DNA of 21,193 bases from Gnetum montanum. Taxonomy: Eukaryota; Streptophyta; Gnetopsida; Gnetales; Gnetaceae. Under the pieces are notes generated by a model. The model saw only the letters and a program-made list of their open reading frames with translations. It was not told the origin of the DNA and searched no databases. The stretch spans positions 476,340-497,532 of the forward strand of contig MNCI01035790.1 in assembly GCA_015680685.1 (NCBI GenBank), in the 5' to 3' direction. Below, piece after piece: positions 7,952-16,193 of the stretch; position 1 is the first letter of the stretch, and each line of letters starts with the position of its first letter. Position numbers and translations under genes: made by a program.

Positions 7952-10654
7952 TCATGTTATTCCTGGCAGTGGTGGCTCCTCCATGGGTCACTTCCCCTTA
8001 TCTTGTGCTCCAGGTTTTGGAAATGGATGTCTCTGAAGAAGTGCCTGGAGCTTTTCTTCCTTGGTTCAAGGACCCTATGCTGTCCATGCTGATGCTCCAA
8101 TGTTTGATGGAGTTGGCACCTCTCATGGACATGGTAGTTGCGAAAACATCTAATTGGCCTTGACATACCAAGCCACAAATAGCTATCATTCCTCTTCATA
8201 GGATCTAGCTTTATCTTCATATTCTTGATAGTCCGTGAGTTGTTGAGTCAAATCTACTACAACATCCTTTTGTCTTTGGTAGCTAGTTTTAACCACCTCT
8301 AATTTAGAATTTTCCACTTCTAATTTCTAGAGCATCTTTTTGTGTTCAAAAAATTATATTTCATACTTTGCGTAGGTGGTTGCTACCTACTTTTCCAATT
8401 CTATTCTCAAGTGTCTTGTTATCAACATGGCCAAGTTGGCATATCGCAGGTTTGTCAACTCCATGTATTTTGTGAGATCTTGCATCTACAAGTCCCAGCT
8501 TTTGAGTTTTTCTTGGTGGGCAAAGACATAAGTATCTAATATGGCCCTCCAATCAGTGTTTTTAGCATTGAGTGTGTTAATGTGAGCTTTGGCCATATGG
8601 ATTTCTTTTTGTACCACCTATTTGTACATTCCCACCTGATCTCTAAAGTGCTCCTTGAGCTTCTCATGTCTCTTGGCCTCATTCTGCCATGCACTTATTT
8701 CAATTGCCATCTTTTGATAGATTGCACGTACCTTCTCCATTGAGAGGGTTTTGTTTTCTCTGGTCAAGTGATTCATATCCTGGTTGACCCTTATTAATTA
8801 TTCTTTAAGTGCTAAATTTTTTTTGAGAACGTTCTTTTATTTTTCTGCTATGGTCAACCAGATATTTTTGGTGGTGAGGCATTTATTTTCTTCTTGTGAG
8901 GCCTTGAGCGCTTTGGCATGTGCATATGTTTGAGCTTGTGCCTTAGAAGCATCCTAATCAGCCTTCTATTTTTCCTTAGCCACTTTTTTATTCTCTTCAA
9001 GAAATTTATTTAGTTGGTCTGTAGGGATGAATTGGGAGGGGTCCTGTTGTGCAACTTGTAGGGTGACGAGCTTTTCTTAGAGTCTTTCTAACTCCTCCTC
9101 TACATGCTCAGCCCTGACCTATGCTATGACCAGCTTCCCTGTTGTGGAGATGAGGTCTGACTGAGTTGCTGTGACATCTTGAGGGATGTTAAACAAGGAT
9201 GTCATCACTTGTCCTATCTGCAAAAACTAATCTAGAACTTCCTCATGCTCTGCAGAAGTCATCAAGGGACTGACCAAAGTTTAAACATTACATGCTCCTA
9301 TAAAATTTGTCGGTGGAACAATAGGGACATTAAATGATTCTTTTATGTGGTTTATGACCACTTGTGCTTCTCTTGCTGCATCTTAGTATTGCATGAACAC
9401 TACTATGGTGCCTTCACCAGTTTCTAATTTCACCTGAAAAGATGCAATGTTCCCAGAGATTTGTTGTGATCAATGTGATTCCCCTCCTCTTATTTGAATA
9501 GGCACCTCATGCCGTGCATGATTAATTAAGACCATGGATCATACAACATCCTTGATGATCCTAAAGAGATTGGCCTCATCATGACTTCCCCAATTGACCA
9601 TTTTAGTGATGGTCCTAAGATGGCTCATCGATGTTCGATAGTCCTGCAGCAGTGGTGATGGCTGGTTTTGCTAGCCTATAAGTTATGTGTTGGGCCCTGC
9701 TTTCCATTCTTGCTTAGGCTCCAATGTCTCACCAGCACTTTTCCTTGGGGCTGGTGGCTTCAGTAATTTAGTGAACGAAGCATTTTGGGCTTTTCTAGAG
9801 ACATCATTGGTGTACCCTAGAATTCCAACACATCATCACAGCTTCCTGATGACACAGGGGAAGGGCAATGCAAACTTTCCCATATTACATTATTCAAACT
9901 ATCTCAAAATTTCTATAAGATATAGATGAGGTAGGTTGACATTAACCTTGCCCATCAAGATGGCACTTCTTCTAGTTGCATATGTGGAAATTCTGTTTAA
10001 ACCTTTTGTTGGGAAAATGTGATATGTGCTAATTTTGAAGTAGATTCTCTCTTCAAGTGTCAGCTCTCCATATGCTTTATCTTCCTTGTTGTACACCATT
10101 TTTAACCATATTTTCCATGCATCAGCATTGAAATGAGTGGACAATTGAGCAACTTTTGGCCTTATATTCGAAAGATTTAGAACTTCTGAAATGGCTTTGG
10201 TAGAGAAATCAATAGAAATACTACCAATATCAATGATGGTGCCTTCTTCTTTGTGGTGCCAAAATTGGTACATCTCTCCCAGGTACCAATCACCACTTTT
10301 AGAGAGAATAGGCCATAGTGGGGACCCTTTAAGTTGGTCCTTGACTACTTAGGAAGCAAACTCAGTGAAAGGTCTAAAGTTGAGTTTCACAATCATAGCT
10401 GCTAACATGGACCTCTTATGAATTACTTAAACACATTTCGGAGACAATGTGAGATGTTTTCCTTGTTCAGGTGCTTCGCCATCTCCTCCCTCAGCATCTC
10501 TTGATTGCATAGTAAAGAGGGGTTCCTGATGGATGTTGAATGATTGTGCCTCCTATCCTATACATTCCTTTAGAGACGCTTGGCCTCTAACTCTCCTTAG
10601 CTATTTGGATGCATCCTAAGAGGGTCCTCCTTGTTGTCCTCTTTTACGGGCCAT
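7952..10654 (-). pseudogene. Extra downstream ORF of the inner element: domain resembling plant transposon-protein families, then a long coiled coil; about 34 nonsense codons, no frameshift
   Basis: Starts at an ATG (10654) encoding MARKRGQQGG, a basic N-terminus common in plant transposon ORFs, and stays in one frame for 900 codons to a TGA at 7954-7952. Residues about 125-250 (DFSTKAISEVLNL, ERIYFKISTYHIFPTKGL, RRSAILMGKVNVNL) resemble the 'putative plant transposon protein' domain (PF20167-like), from memory. Residues about 500-820 are rich in Glu, Lys, Ala and Leu and look like a long coiled coil. The tail (820-900) is Pro/Gln/Lys-rich (DKGK, PMEEPPLP). It contains 16 TAG, 10 TAA and 8 TGA, each one C-to-T or G-to-A step from CAA, CAG, CGA or TGG. 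Its position corresponds to the env-like ORF of Athila. It has no visible signal peptide, so an envelope role is not supported. Function unknown. Confidence 0.72.
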
Positions 10655-10969
10655 ATGCAATCACATGGAGCCATCTATTAGTAATGCTATTTACAAAATT
10701 TGATTTATACCTTACTTCCTGCCTTAATAAATTCATTTTTTATTTAGTATGATTCAAAGTTAGAAAATTTTATGAAATTTTCCCCTAAATTTTTTGATAT
10801 TGGACCTAATTTTGATTAGGTGACTCCAAAAAATAATTTTCATTGTTTGGGTGAAGAGATAAAATTAATTTGGCAAACGATTTTAATATTTTTAAGGTCA
10901 TTCACCCTTTATGATATCCTTCAAGCAATGATGAATTCTAAAAAAAATATGTGCAACTTGAAGTGTACC
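10655..10969. other. A/T-rich spacer upstream of the extra ORF
   Basis: Non-coding, with long A and T runs. It separates the ORF start from the LSHGG/PPT-like motif at 10970-10986. No gene or terminal repeat is visible. Confidence 0.5.
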
Positions 10970-10986
10970 TTTCCCCCATGACTAAG
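10970..10986 (-). other. Internal PPT-like motif (LSHGG) in the inner element
   Basis: The minus strand reads CTTAGTCATGGGGGAAA, matching the pol-end motif of the outer element at 223-239 and the LTR-adjacent polypurine tracts. In one frame it encodes Leu-Ser-His-Gly-Gly. It may be the last trace of a pol C-terminus or an internal polypurine tract. Confidence 0.5.
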
Positions 10987-11139
10987 TCAAACACTTTGGG
11001 TTTAGATAACTTTAATTGGAAAGAGAATCGGAGCGTTAACGAGCAAGATATGGAAGATGGAATGATAGGTGCTCAAAGTGTCAGAATTCACAAAAGAAAA
11101 TTTCAACAACTCCCTTTGCATGAAGAGTGAAAGTGACGT

Positions 11140-11262
11140 TGATGTGTGCGGTGGGGTCCCTATATATAGTTTTTATAGATGCGATATCGCGTACCTGATA
11201 GCACGAACCCAATATCACGTCAGACCCGATATCACGTCAGACCCAATATCATGTCCTTTTGA
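11140..11262 (-). promoter_or_regulatory. Internal LTR-like promoter block: TATA plus GATATC/17-bp repeats
   Basis: The minus strand carries TCTATAAAAACTATATATAG (11178-11161). Immediately upstream is GCGATATCGC followed by GTAC, then 17-bp tandem copies of 'cacgtcagacccgatat' type (plus strand about 11198-11255; two clear, two partial). LTRs A, B, C and E show TATA next to GATATC-GTAC repeats in the same arrangement. Here it lies about 0.5 kb upstream of the 900-codon ORF and points towards it. No LTR end or U5 flanks it, so it is not a simple LTR copy. Promoter activity is inferred. Confidence 0.5.
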
Positions 11263-12540
11263 AAATAAGGTATTTGGAAATATTGATGAATTTTTGAATT
11301 TCCAAGGTCAACAATGAAGGATTTAAGGTTAATTGGAAAGGTCTAGGGTAACGTCAAAGAGACCTAAGGGCACCAAAGGTGTAATGAAGTGGAATCTGGT
11401 AATGAAATTCATGTATAAGATGAGGAAAAAGGACATGTTGTGGTGTATGGGAACATTGGAATTGAAAATGATGATAAAGGGAAAGATTATTGTAGCAATG
11501 CAATACTTGGAGGATATACAATGATGTGAGGATGATGTGCAATGAGTGCAAATTACAAAAATTACGCAAGTGGGTCCTCCCCAAAGCAGGTTTCTACTTA
11601 TCATGCCCTTATGTAACCACACCTAGAAAAGTCCATAGGTACTAAAAGGGTTAAATGTAATCTATACCAATGCAACAAAACACACACACATGTAAATATT
11701 TCCATGATGAGGTATGAGTTCGATGCTACACAAGGCACGAGTTAAAAATTCATGAACAACGAGATGAGGCGAATTGTAGAAGGGATTGCAGACATTGGGA
11801 CATGAGGTAATTGACCTAGGGCACAATGAATCCTGAGTGTAGGACATGATTAATGTGTCATTAGATTATTTCTCCAAAATCAAGACCAAGTCCATTCCTT
11901 TGATCAATGACATTGCATTATTTCATCCAATGATGGGCAACCATAAGAGCACGATGATAGTAAGGCATATGATCACTTGGCGTTTTGTCCAAAGGAGGAG
12001 TGATTTGGAATTTCTCTATGGTAAATTTTTTTTCTTGATCTTTTCTTTCTCTCCTTCTTCTTCTTTTTTCTTTCTAGCCATGTTTGCACTTTGTCCTTTC
12101 CAACAGTGAATTGGAAATGCTGCCAACCTTTAGGCATGGATGCATGTCTTTTCAGTGGAACCCCCAGAATAGTATTGAGTTTCTTTATTAAGTGACTTTA
12201 TTACTCTTACTTCCATTTTTTGTTAGATCTACAAGGATCTTAGTACAACTAGGCTGCATGATAGCACTCATAGATGTTACCAAAAAGAATCCACAAGTCC
12301 CCTTGATGTCACACCCTGGCCATTTCCTCTTCGTCCATCATTTTTTGCTTTGGGCATAATAAGCACAAAATTACTTTTAAGTTTTCATGATGAAAAGAAT
12401 ATCATCGTACCTAGAGTAGAACCTCTTATTAATAGAATGGTTGGGTGGATGTGGTGGGCTTGCTGTCCAAATAATTAGTTACCTAAGACTTGATAGCATA
12501 GAACAACACCTCAACCAACAAGTCACATGAGTGTTTTATT
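11263..12540. other. Unassigned segment in the place where pol would be
   Basis: About 1.3 kb between gag and the internal promoter block. I find no protease, RT, RNase H or integrase motif on the minus strand in any frame that I could read. A plus-strand frame at 11846-12030 ending at a GT and followed by a pyrimidine-rich stretch to CTTTCTAG looks exon-intron-like (see findings), but no family is recognised. It may be a deletion scar, captured host DNA or a highly diverged element-specific region. Confidence 0.4.
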
Positions 12541-12668
12541 CATAGATGAGATTACCCATAAAAAGATACAAAGTGAAACAACAAATAAAAAGATAAAACA
12601 ATAAACAAAAAGATGAAAAATTGGAAAAAAATTGTAAAATTTAAGCAAAGGAAAAACATTTATTAATT
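12541..12668 (-). repeat. A-rich low-complexity spacer after gag
   Basis: The plus strand has degenerate repeats of 'aaaaagata(a)aacaa' type and lies directly after the gag stop. It resembles the spacer after pol in the outer element at 1-206 in composition and position. Confidence 0.5.
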
Positions 12669-13467
12669 CTACTTATTAGAATGGAGGATATCCCCTATAA
12701 CTAACTTTTGATCATGGCGAGTATTAATAAATGGAAGGTTTGGATCCAAGCATTTTGGGAACACTGGAGTCCAGTCATATCCAAACCACTGGGTGTCCTT
12801 TGATGTGGTGGTTGCAATGTACCCAAATTGGGGTTCATACACTTGATTAAAGTAGGCATAGTGGGGCAAATTATAAGATGTGATTAATTAATAAGGAGTT
12901 GACCCATCATGGCACTCATGACTGTAAGATGGTATGCAAGGATTAGTATGTCTTCTTATGTAGTTATATTCATTGGGCTGCATGGTAGTTGGAGTATTGA
13001 TTGGTGGCCTTGATAAGATAATAGGAGGTGTTAAGTTTGAGGAGGTAGATGCATCATAGTGTTGAACTTGTGCTGGGTTGGAGGATGCAGTGGTTTCGGA
13101 ACCGTGTTGTCTCTTTCTTTGATCATGCCTAAAGAAAGGATGCTTTTGACATTGTGGAGGACCTCCATTTCTGTTGATAGTAGCAACACAAATAATGTTT
13201 GTGGGTTGGTCCTATGGTGCAAAACCTTTTGGCACAACTCGTGGTGATGTAGAAGGAGGTGAAGGATGAGAATATTAAAGTTGAGAAGAAGTGTAAGGCA
13301 CATGAGGTGGTGATCTTGTTGAAGAGGACATGGGTGGATAGTACTCAAGAGAATGATAATAATGAGGTGAAGTAAAGGATGTTGATATGGTTGGAGAAAT
13401 AGGGTGTTGAACATAATAAACATTTGGTATTAGGACATATGAAGGGTATGGTCTATTTGGTGGTGCC

Positions 13468-13551
<84 letters not shown>

Positions 13552-14561
13552 NGTCATGGTTCTACCTCTAATAGTGTTGGCATATTCTCCACATCTTTCA
13601 TGTATCCATTCCATCATCTTATTGATCTTTGTCTCAATTTCATCTATTAATTGTAGTATTGGTAAAGATGATTCCACCTCCTTGAAGTGAGTTGATTTCT
13701 CCTCTTCATGATCATGGACCTTTGCTATTTCGAGATTTTGGTCCTATTTAAAGCTTTCAACATTCTCCCATTTAGCCATTTCTCCTTCTTCTTTTGCTAC
13801 TTTCTTAATAAGCTCTTGGAATTGGTGGGTTTGTAGCTCATATAGTTGACCTCAAGCATACATCCCTAGGGTATCCCTTGTTTCATTATGGAGCCCATCC
13901 ATGATGTGGTACATTAGCCTTTCCTCAAAGAATCCATAGCTTGGGCAATTGTTTAACAATGAATAGTATCTTTCTAAGGCCATGTCTAAGGGTTCATGTT
14001 GCCCCTGTTTCCATTCTTGGATTTGTCTCCTCAAGGCTGACACTCTTGCATAGGTTTGTTATCTTTCATTAAAGAGTTCTACCATTGTCGGCCAACGTTG
14101 AATTGATTTTGGTCTTAAGGACCTGTACCATACTTTTGCTTGACCAACAAGTGTCATAGGAAAGAGCTTAGGTTTTTTCCACCCATTATAAATATTGTTC
14201 CATACATAGGCATCATAGAAGTCTTGTAAATGATGTTGTGGATCTAAATCATAGCCTCCTGAAAACTTGGGAAAGTTGTTTAAATTAAGCCTAGGTAGAT
14301 GGCTTTCCTTACGATGCCTATGGGATATTTGAAGAGCCTCTTGTATATGCATTAGGTTCTTAGTGGCTAGTAGGAGTTCATCATCACTAGGTAGGTTATG
14401 AATTTGTGAGTTGGGATGATGTTGTCTTCATTTATGTACATAGGAGACCCTACATAAGATTGAGTACTCCAAACTTTATCTTCATCATCATATAATTTGT
14501 TGGTTTCACAATGAATTACCTTACTAGTTGTTGTGTTATCATAGTCTTGTGAGAGAGACAT
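12669..14561 (-). pseudogene. gag: gag of the inner element, decayed and interrupted by a poly-C gap
   Basis: Structural protein of the inner element. The start is taken at ATG 14561 (MSLSQDYDN), 124 bases after the PBS. The frame shifts near 14400, then reads LNLNNFPKFSGGYD, WYRSLRPKSIQRWPTM, LRRQIQEWKQGQHEPLD, ERYYSLLNNCPSYG and IKKVAKEEGEMAKW down to 13553. This is a good Retrotrans_gag match, with the 'ERY..LL..CP' pattern of Athila/Tat gags. The poly-C run at 13469-13551 breaks it. Beyond the gap a Tyr/Pro/Ser-rich tail continues, ending with a specific C-terminus (WFGYDWTPVFPKCLDP... LVIGDILHSNK) and a stop at 12669-12671. That C-terminus has no counterpart that I could see in the outer element, where gag runs on into the protease. 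No intact zinc knuckle was seen. Stops are few compared with the extra ORF. Confidence 0.78.
13469..13552. other. 83-base poly-C run ending in N: probable assembly or gap artefact
   Basis: An uninterrupted C homopolymer followed by a single N sits inside the gag coding sequence. Coding frames and amino-acid composition differ on each side. The Gly-run and Pro-run frames it creates are artefacts. The true length and content of this segment are unknown. Confidence 0.85.
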
Positions 14562-14684
14562 TGTTTGAGAATTTGTGTGTGACTTATTTGCAATTACTTT
14601 CTATTTTTTTTAATAAAAGGTATATCATCAAGGCTTCATTACTGAAATCTTGGATGATGTACCTAATCTAAATAACTAGCATCA
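14562..14684 (-). other. 5' leader of the inner element
   Basis: Short untranslated stretch between the PBS and the gag start, with a run of T on the plus strand. It is much shorter than the outer element's leader, because the outer gag frame has an extra N-terminal region. Confidence 0.55.
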
Positions 14685-14702
14685 TCCTTGGCAACGATGA
14701 CA
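14685..14702 (-). other. Primer binding site, tRNA-Asp type (inner element)
   Basis: The plus strand reads TCCTTGGCAACGATGACA, one base before TGATGAG of LTR C. It matches the plant tRNA-Asp 3' end at 13 of 18 positions; four of the five differences are C-to-T or G-to-A. Spacing is identical to the outer element. Confidence 0.82.
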
Positions 14703-14703
14703 A

Positions 14704-15583
14704 TGATGAGTGGCGAGGTACCCCTACACTCAACCATACAAATACGAGCATTCACGCATGATCTAGTTGAACTCTGTAGATAGAATAGTTGTGGTATCTA
14801 GATAGTTACATGTTGACCGCAGTTCACTTGTCTTCCCACCCGGACTAGTATTTACTTGGTCACGTATGGTTTGGTCCAAAGTGAGGTGAATGATGTGATC
14901 CTAAACTAGTGATACTCCTAGAGACAATGGAAAATAAACTTGTTGTAAGTTAATGCGTGGTGAGAAGCAAAATCTAAACTAGCCTAAGTGCGATGAGCAT
15001 CCATCTTTAATCATCCATATGCATCTTGGACCTCATGTACTATTTTTGGGATTACCAAACACACATTACTTAAGCATTCCTAAATATGCTACTGGGTTAC
15101 AAAGTAGTTACACTTCAATGTTTGTGATTAAGTCGTACTTATTCCGCAATTGACAACAAGAATAGTAAATAATGGTAAAGAAATATTAACTAAGAAAATA
15201 ATAAATAACAATAACAATTAAATAATTAAAAACTAAGTGAATGTTGCAATGATGGAGTATTCTTGATCTTTATTGTTGGTCATGTATGTGTCCATGGTCA
15301 TGTACGTGTCCAAGTACGTCACACTCGAATAAAGGTTTTGTATAATTACAATCATCGCACTATGGGCATGCATTGGGAAAAGAACTAAAATGAATTAAAA
15401 ACTAGCAAAAAGACTCTACTCTAACACTTACCAACTCTATTCATTTTTGTGTGCCTAAATGTGTATTTATAGGCTTACACAAGAATCACGATATTGTGTA
15501 TTCGATATCATTACCCAGGCTGCAATATTGTGTACTTGATATCGAGGATCCAATATTGGGGCTTGGCAAGACATGATTCATCA
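14704..15583 (-). repeat. LTR C, 5' LTR of the inner element
   Basis: Runs from TGATGAG to TTCATCA (880 bp), collinear with LTR B. It has a TATA box at 15464-15472 and AATAAA on the minus strand at 15274-15269. An 18-bp tandem duplication ('ggtcatgta(t/c)gtgtcca', 15278-15313) is absent from LTR B and explains most of the length difference. Confidence 0.92.
15464..15472 (-). promoter_or_regulatory. TATA box in LTR C (promoter of the inner element)
   Basis: CTATAAATA on the minus strand, upstream of R/U5, PBS and gag. As the 5' LTR copy, this is the one that would drive the inner element's genomic RNA. GATATC-type repeats lie just upstream (15485-15560). Confidence 0.72.
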
Positions 15584-15588
15584 CTAAG
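15584..15588. other. Target site duplication CTAAG, right copy
   Basis: Directly follows TTCATCA of LTR C and matches 6903-6907. The sequence after it continues LTR A. Confidence 0.9.
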
Positions 15589-16193
15589 GAAACTAAAGTC
15601 TAATTTAGCCTAACACAAGTAACTGTTCCCACTTCCTGGACACATCCTAAACTTTGTGCAAACACTGTTGGGTTGTTAAACACTAGTCCTTTCTGAGCTA
15701 CCAATTGTCACACGTATGCTCGAAGGGGGTCGTGCTTGTGTAATTTAATGATTTGCTTAATTAATCAAAATTAATTGCTGCATAAATAACATAAATGTAA
15801 ATTGCATGAAATAACAATATGTAAATGCATGAGAAAGAAAATCTTAAGTGTTGCAAGGAATGGATCAAAGAGCTCATCTTTATTGCTAACACAATGGTGT
15901 GCTTAGGTACATCAATGCTTGAATAAAGATCCATTTGCACTTAGACCTCCTACTGTGGGCACTTGGAAAATATTCTAGTTTTCAAATGGACAAACTGCAA
16001 GAGTTTCGCTACTTGACTACTAAAAACTTACTCCCAATTGTGCGCATGGGCACGATATTTATAGACTCGGGAGTAGCCCTGCAATATTGAATGTACGATA
16101 TTGCATCTTGGGCCACGATATTGCATACCTGATATCATGTGCCAGACATCACAGCCACCCCGATATCAGAGTATTGAAAAACATGATTTATCA
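15589..16193 (-). repeat. LTR A, U3/R-side fragment (5' LTR of the outer element)
   Basis: Continues the alignment with LTR D from the break, including 'aactgttcccacttcctggacaca' (D: 'tctgttcccacttgccgcacaca'). It holds the polyadenylation-type AATAAA on the minus strand (near 15880), a TATA box at 16056-16064 and decayed GATATC repeats, and ends TTATCA. Confidence 0.88.
16056..16064 (-). promoter_or_regulatory. TATA box in LTR A (promoter of the outer element)
   Basis: CTATAAATA on the minus strand in the 5' LTR of the outer element. Decayed 'gatattgcatacctgatatc' repeats lie immediately upstream. It is now separated from its gag by the inner insertion. Confidence 0.7.

Larger units (their letters stand above)
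6908..15583 (-). mobile_element. Inner element: complete LTR retrotransposon with gag and an extra ORF but no recognisable pol
   Basis: 8676-bp element with two LTRs (6908-7764 and 14704-15583), a PBS at 14685-14702 and a polypurine tract at 7765-7781. It is flanked by CTAAG on both sides and inserted in LTR A of the outer element. In its own direction the order is LTR, PBS, gag (14561-12669), an A/T-rich spacer, about 1.5 kb of unassigned sequence with an LTR-like promoter block, a 900-codon ORF (10654-7952), PPT and LTR. I find no protease, RT, RNase H or integrase motif, so it looks non-autonomous and would depend on enzymes supplied in trans. The LTRs differ at roughly one base in ten by eye, so the insertion is old. 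Confidence 0.88.
1..16193 (-). mobile_element. Outer Athila/Tat-type Ty3/gypsy element, partial, interrupted by a nested element
   Basis: Minus-strand LTR retrotransposon. In its own direction it reads 5' LTR (A, right side), tRNA-Asp-like PBS, leader, gag, protease, RT, RNase H, integrase, then an A/T-rich spacer that leaves the window. The 3' LTR is not in view. The order PR-RT-RH-IN is gypsy. The FMDDF motif of RT, the PBS type and the gag pattern point to the Athila/Tat branch. A second element (6908-15583) is inserted in the 5' LTR. Deleting it restores an LTR of about 888 bp that aligns colinearly with LTR D. Gag and Pol appear to share one long frame. Two indels were found in pol and one in gag, plus many stops, so this copy is dead. 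The right flank after the LTR begins TCCGT. The matching target duplication would be off the left edge. Confidence 0.88.

Noticed and set aside
9687-9929. Plus-strand 80-codon ORF with signal-like hydrophobic start
   Set aside because: It is antisense to the continuous 900-codon frame and lacks motifs.
7952-10654. Reassigned genetic code, with TAA/TAG read as Gln, because the frame is otherwise open
   Set aside because: Eight of the stops are TGA. Similar C-to-T/G-to-A changes also hit the PBS and the integrase catalytic codons. Deaminative decay explains all of it.
7952-10654. Envelope gene of an endogenous retrovirus-like element
   Set aside because: It sits where Athila has an env-like ORF, but I see no signal peptide, transmembrane segment or fusion motif. 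The coiled-coil composition argues for another role.
13031-13423. 130-codon minus-strand ORF
   Set aside because: It is out of frame with the inner gag tail. Its His/Leu-rich composition comes from the Tyr/Pro/Ser-coding frame beside it.
13424-13690. Poly-proline protein on the plus strand and poly-glycine protein on the minus strand
   Set aside because: Both are translations of the poly-C/N artefact.
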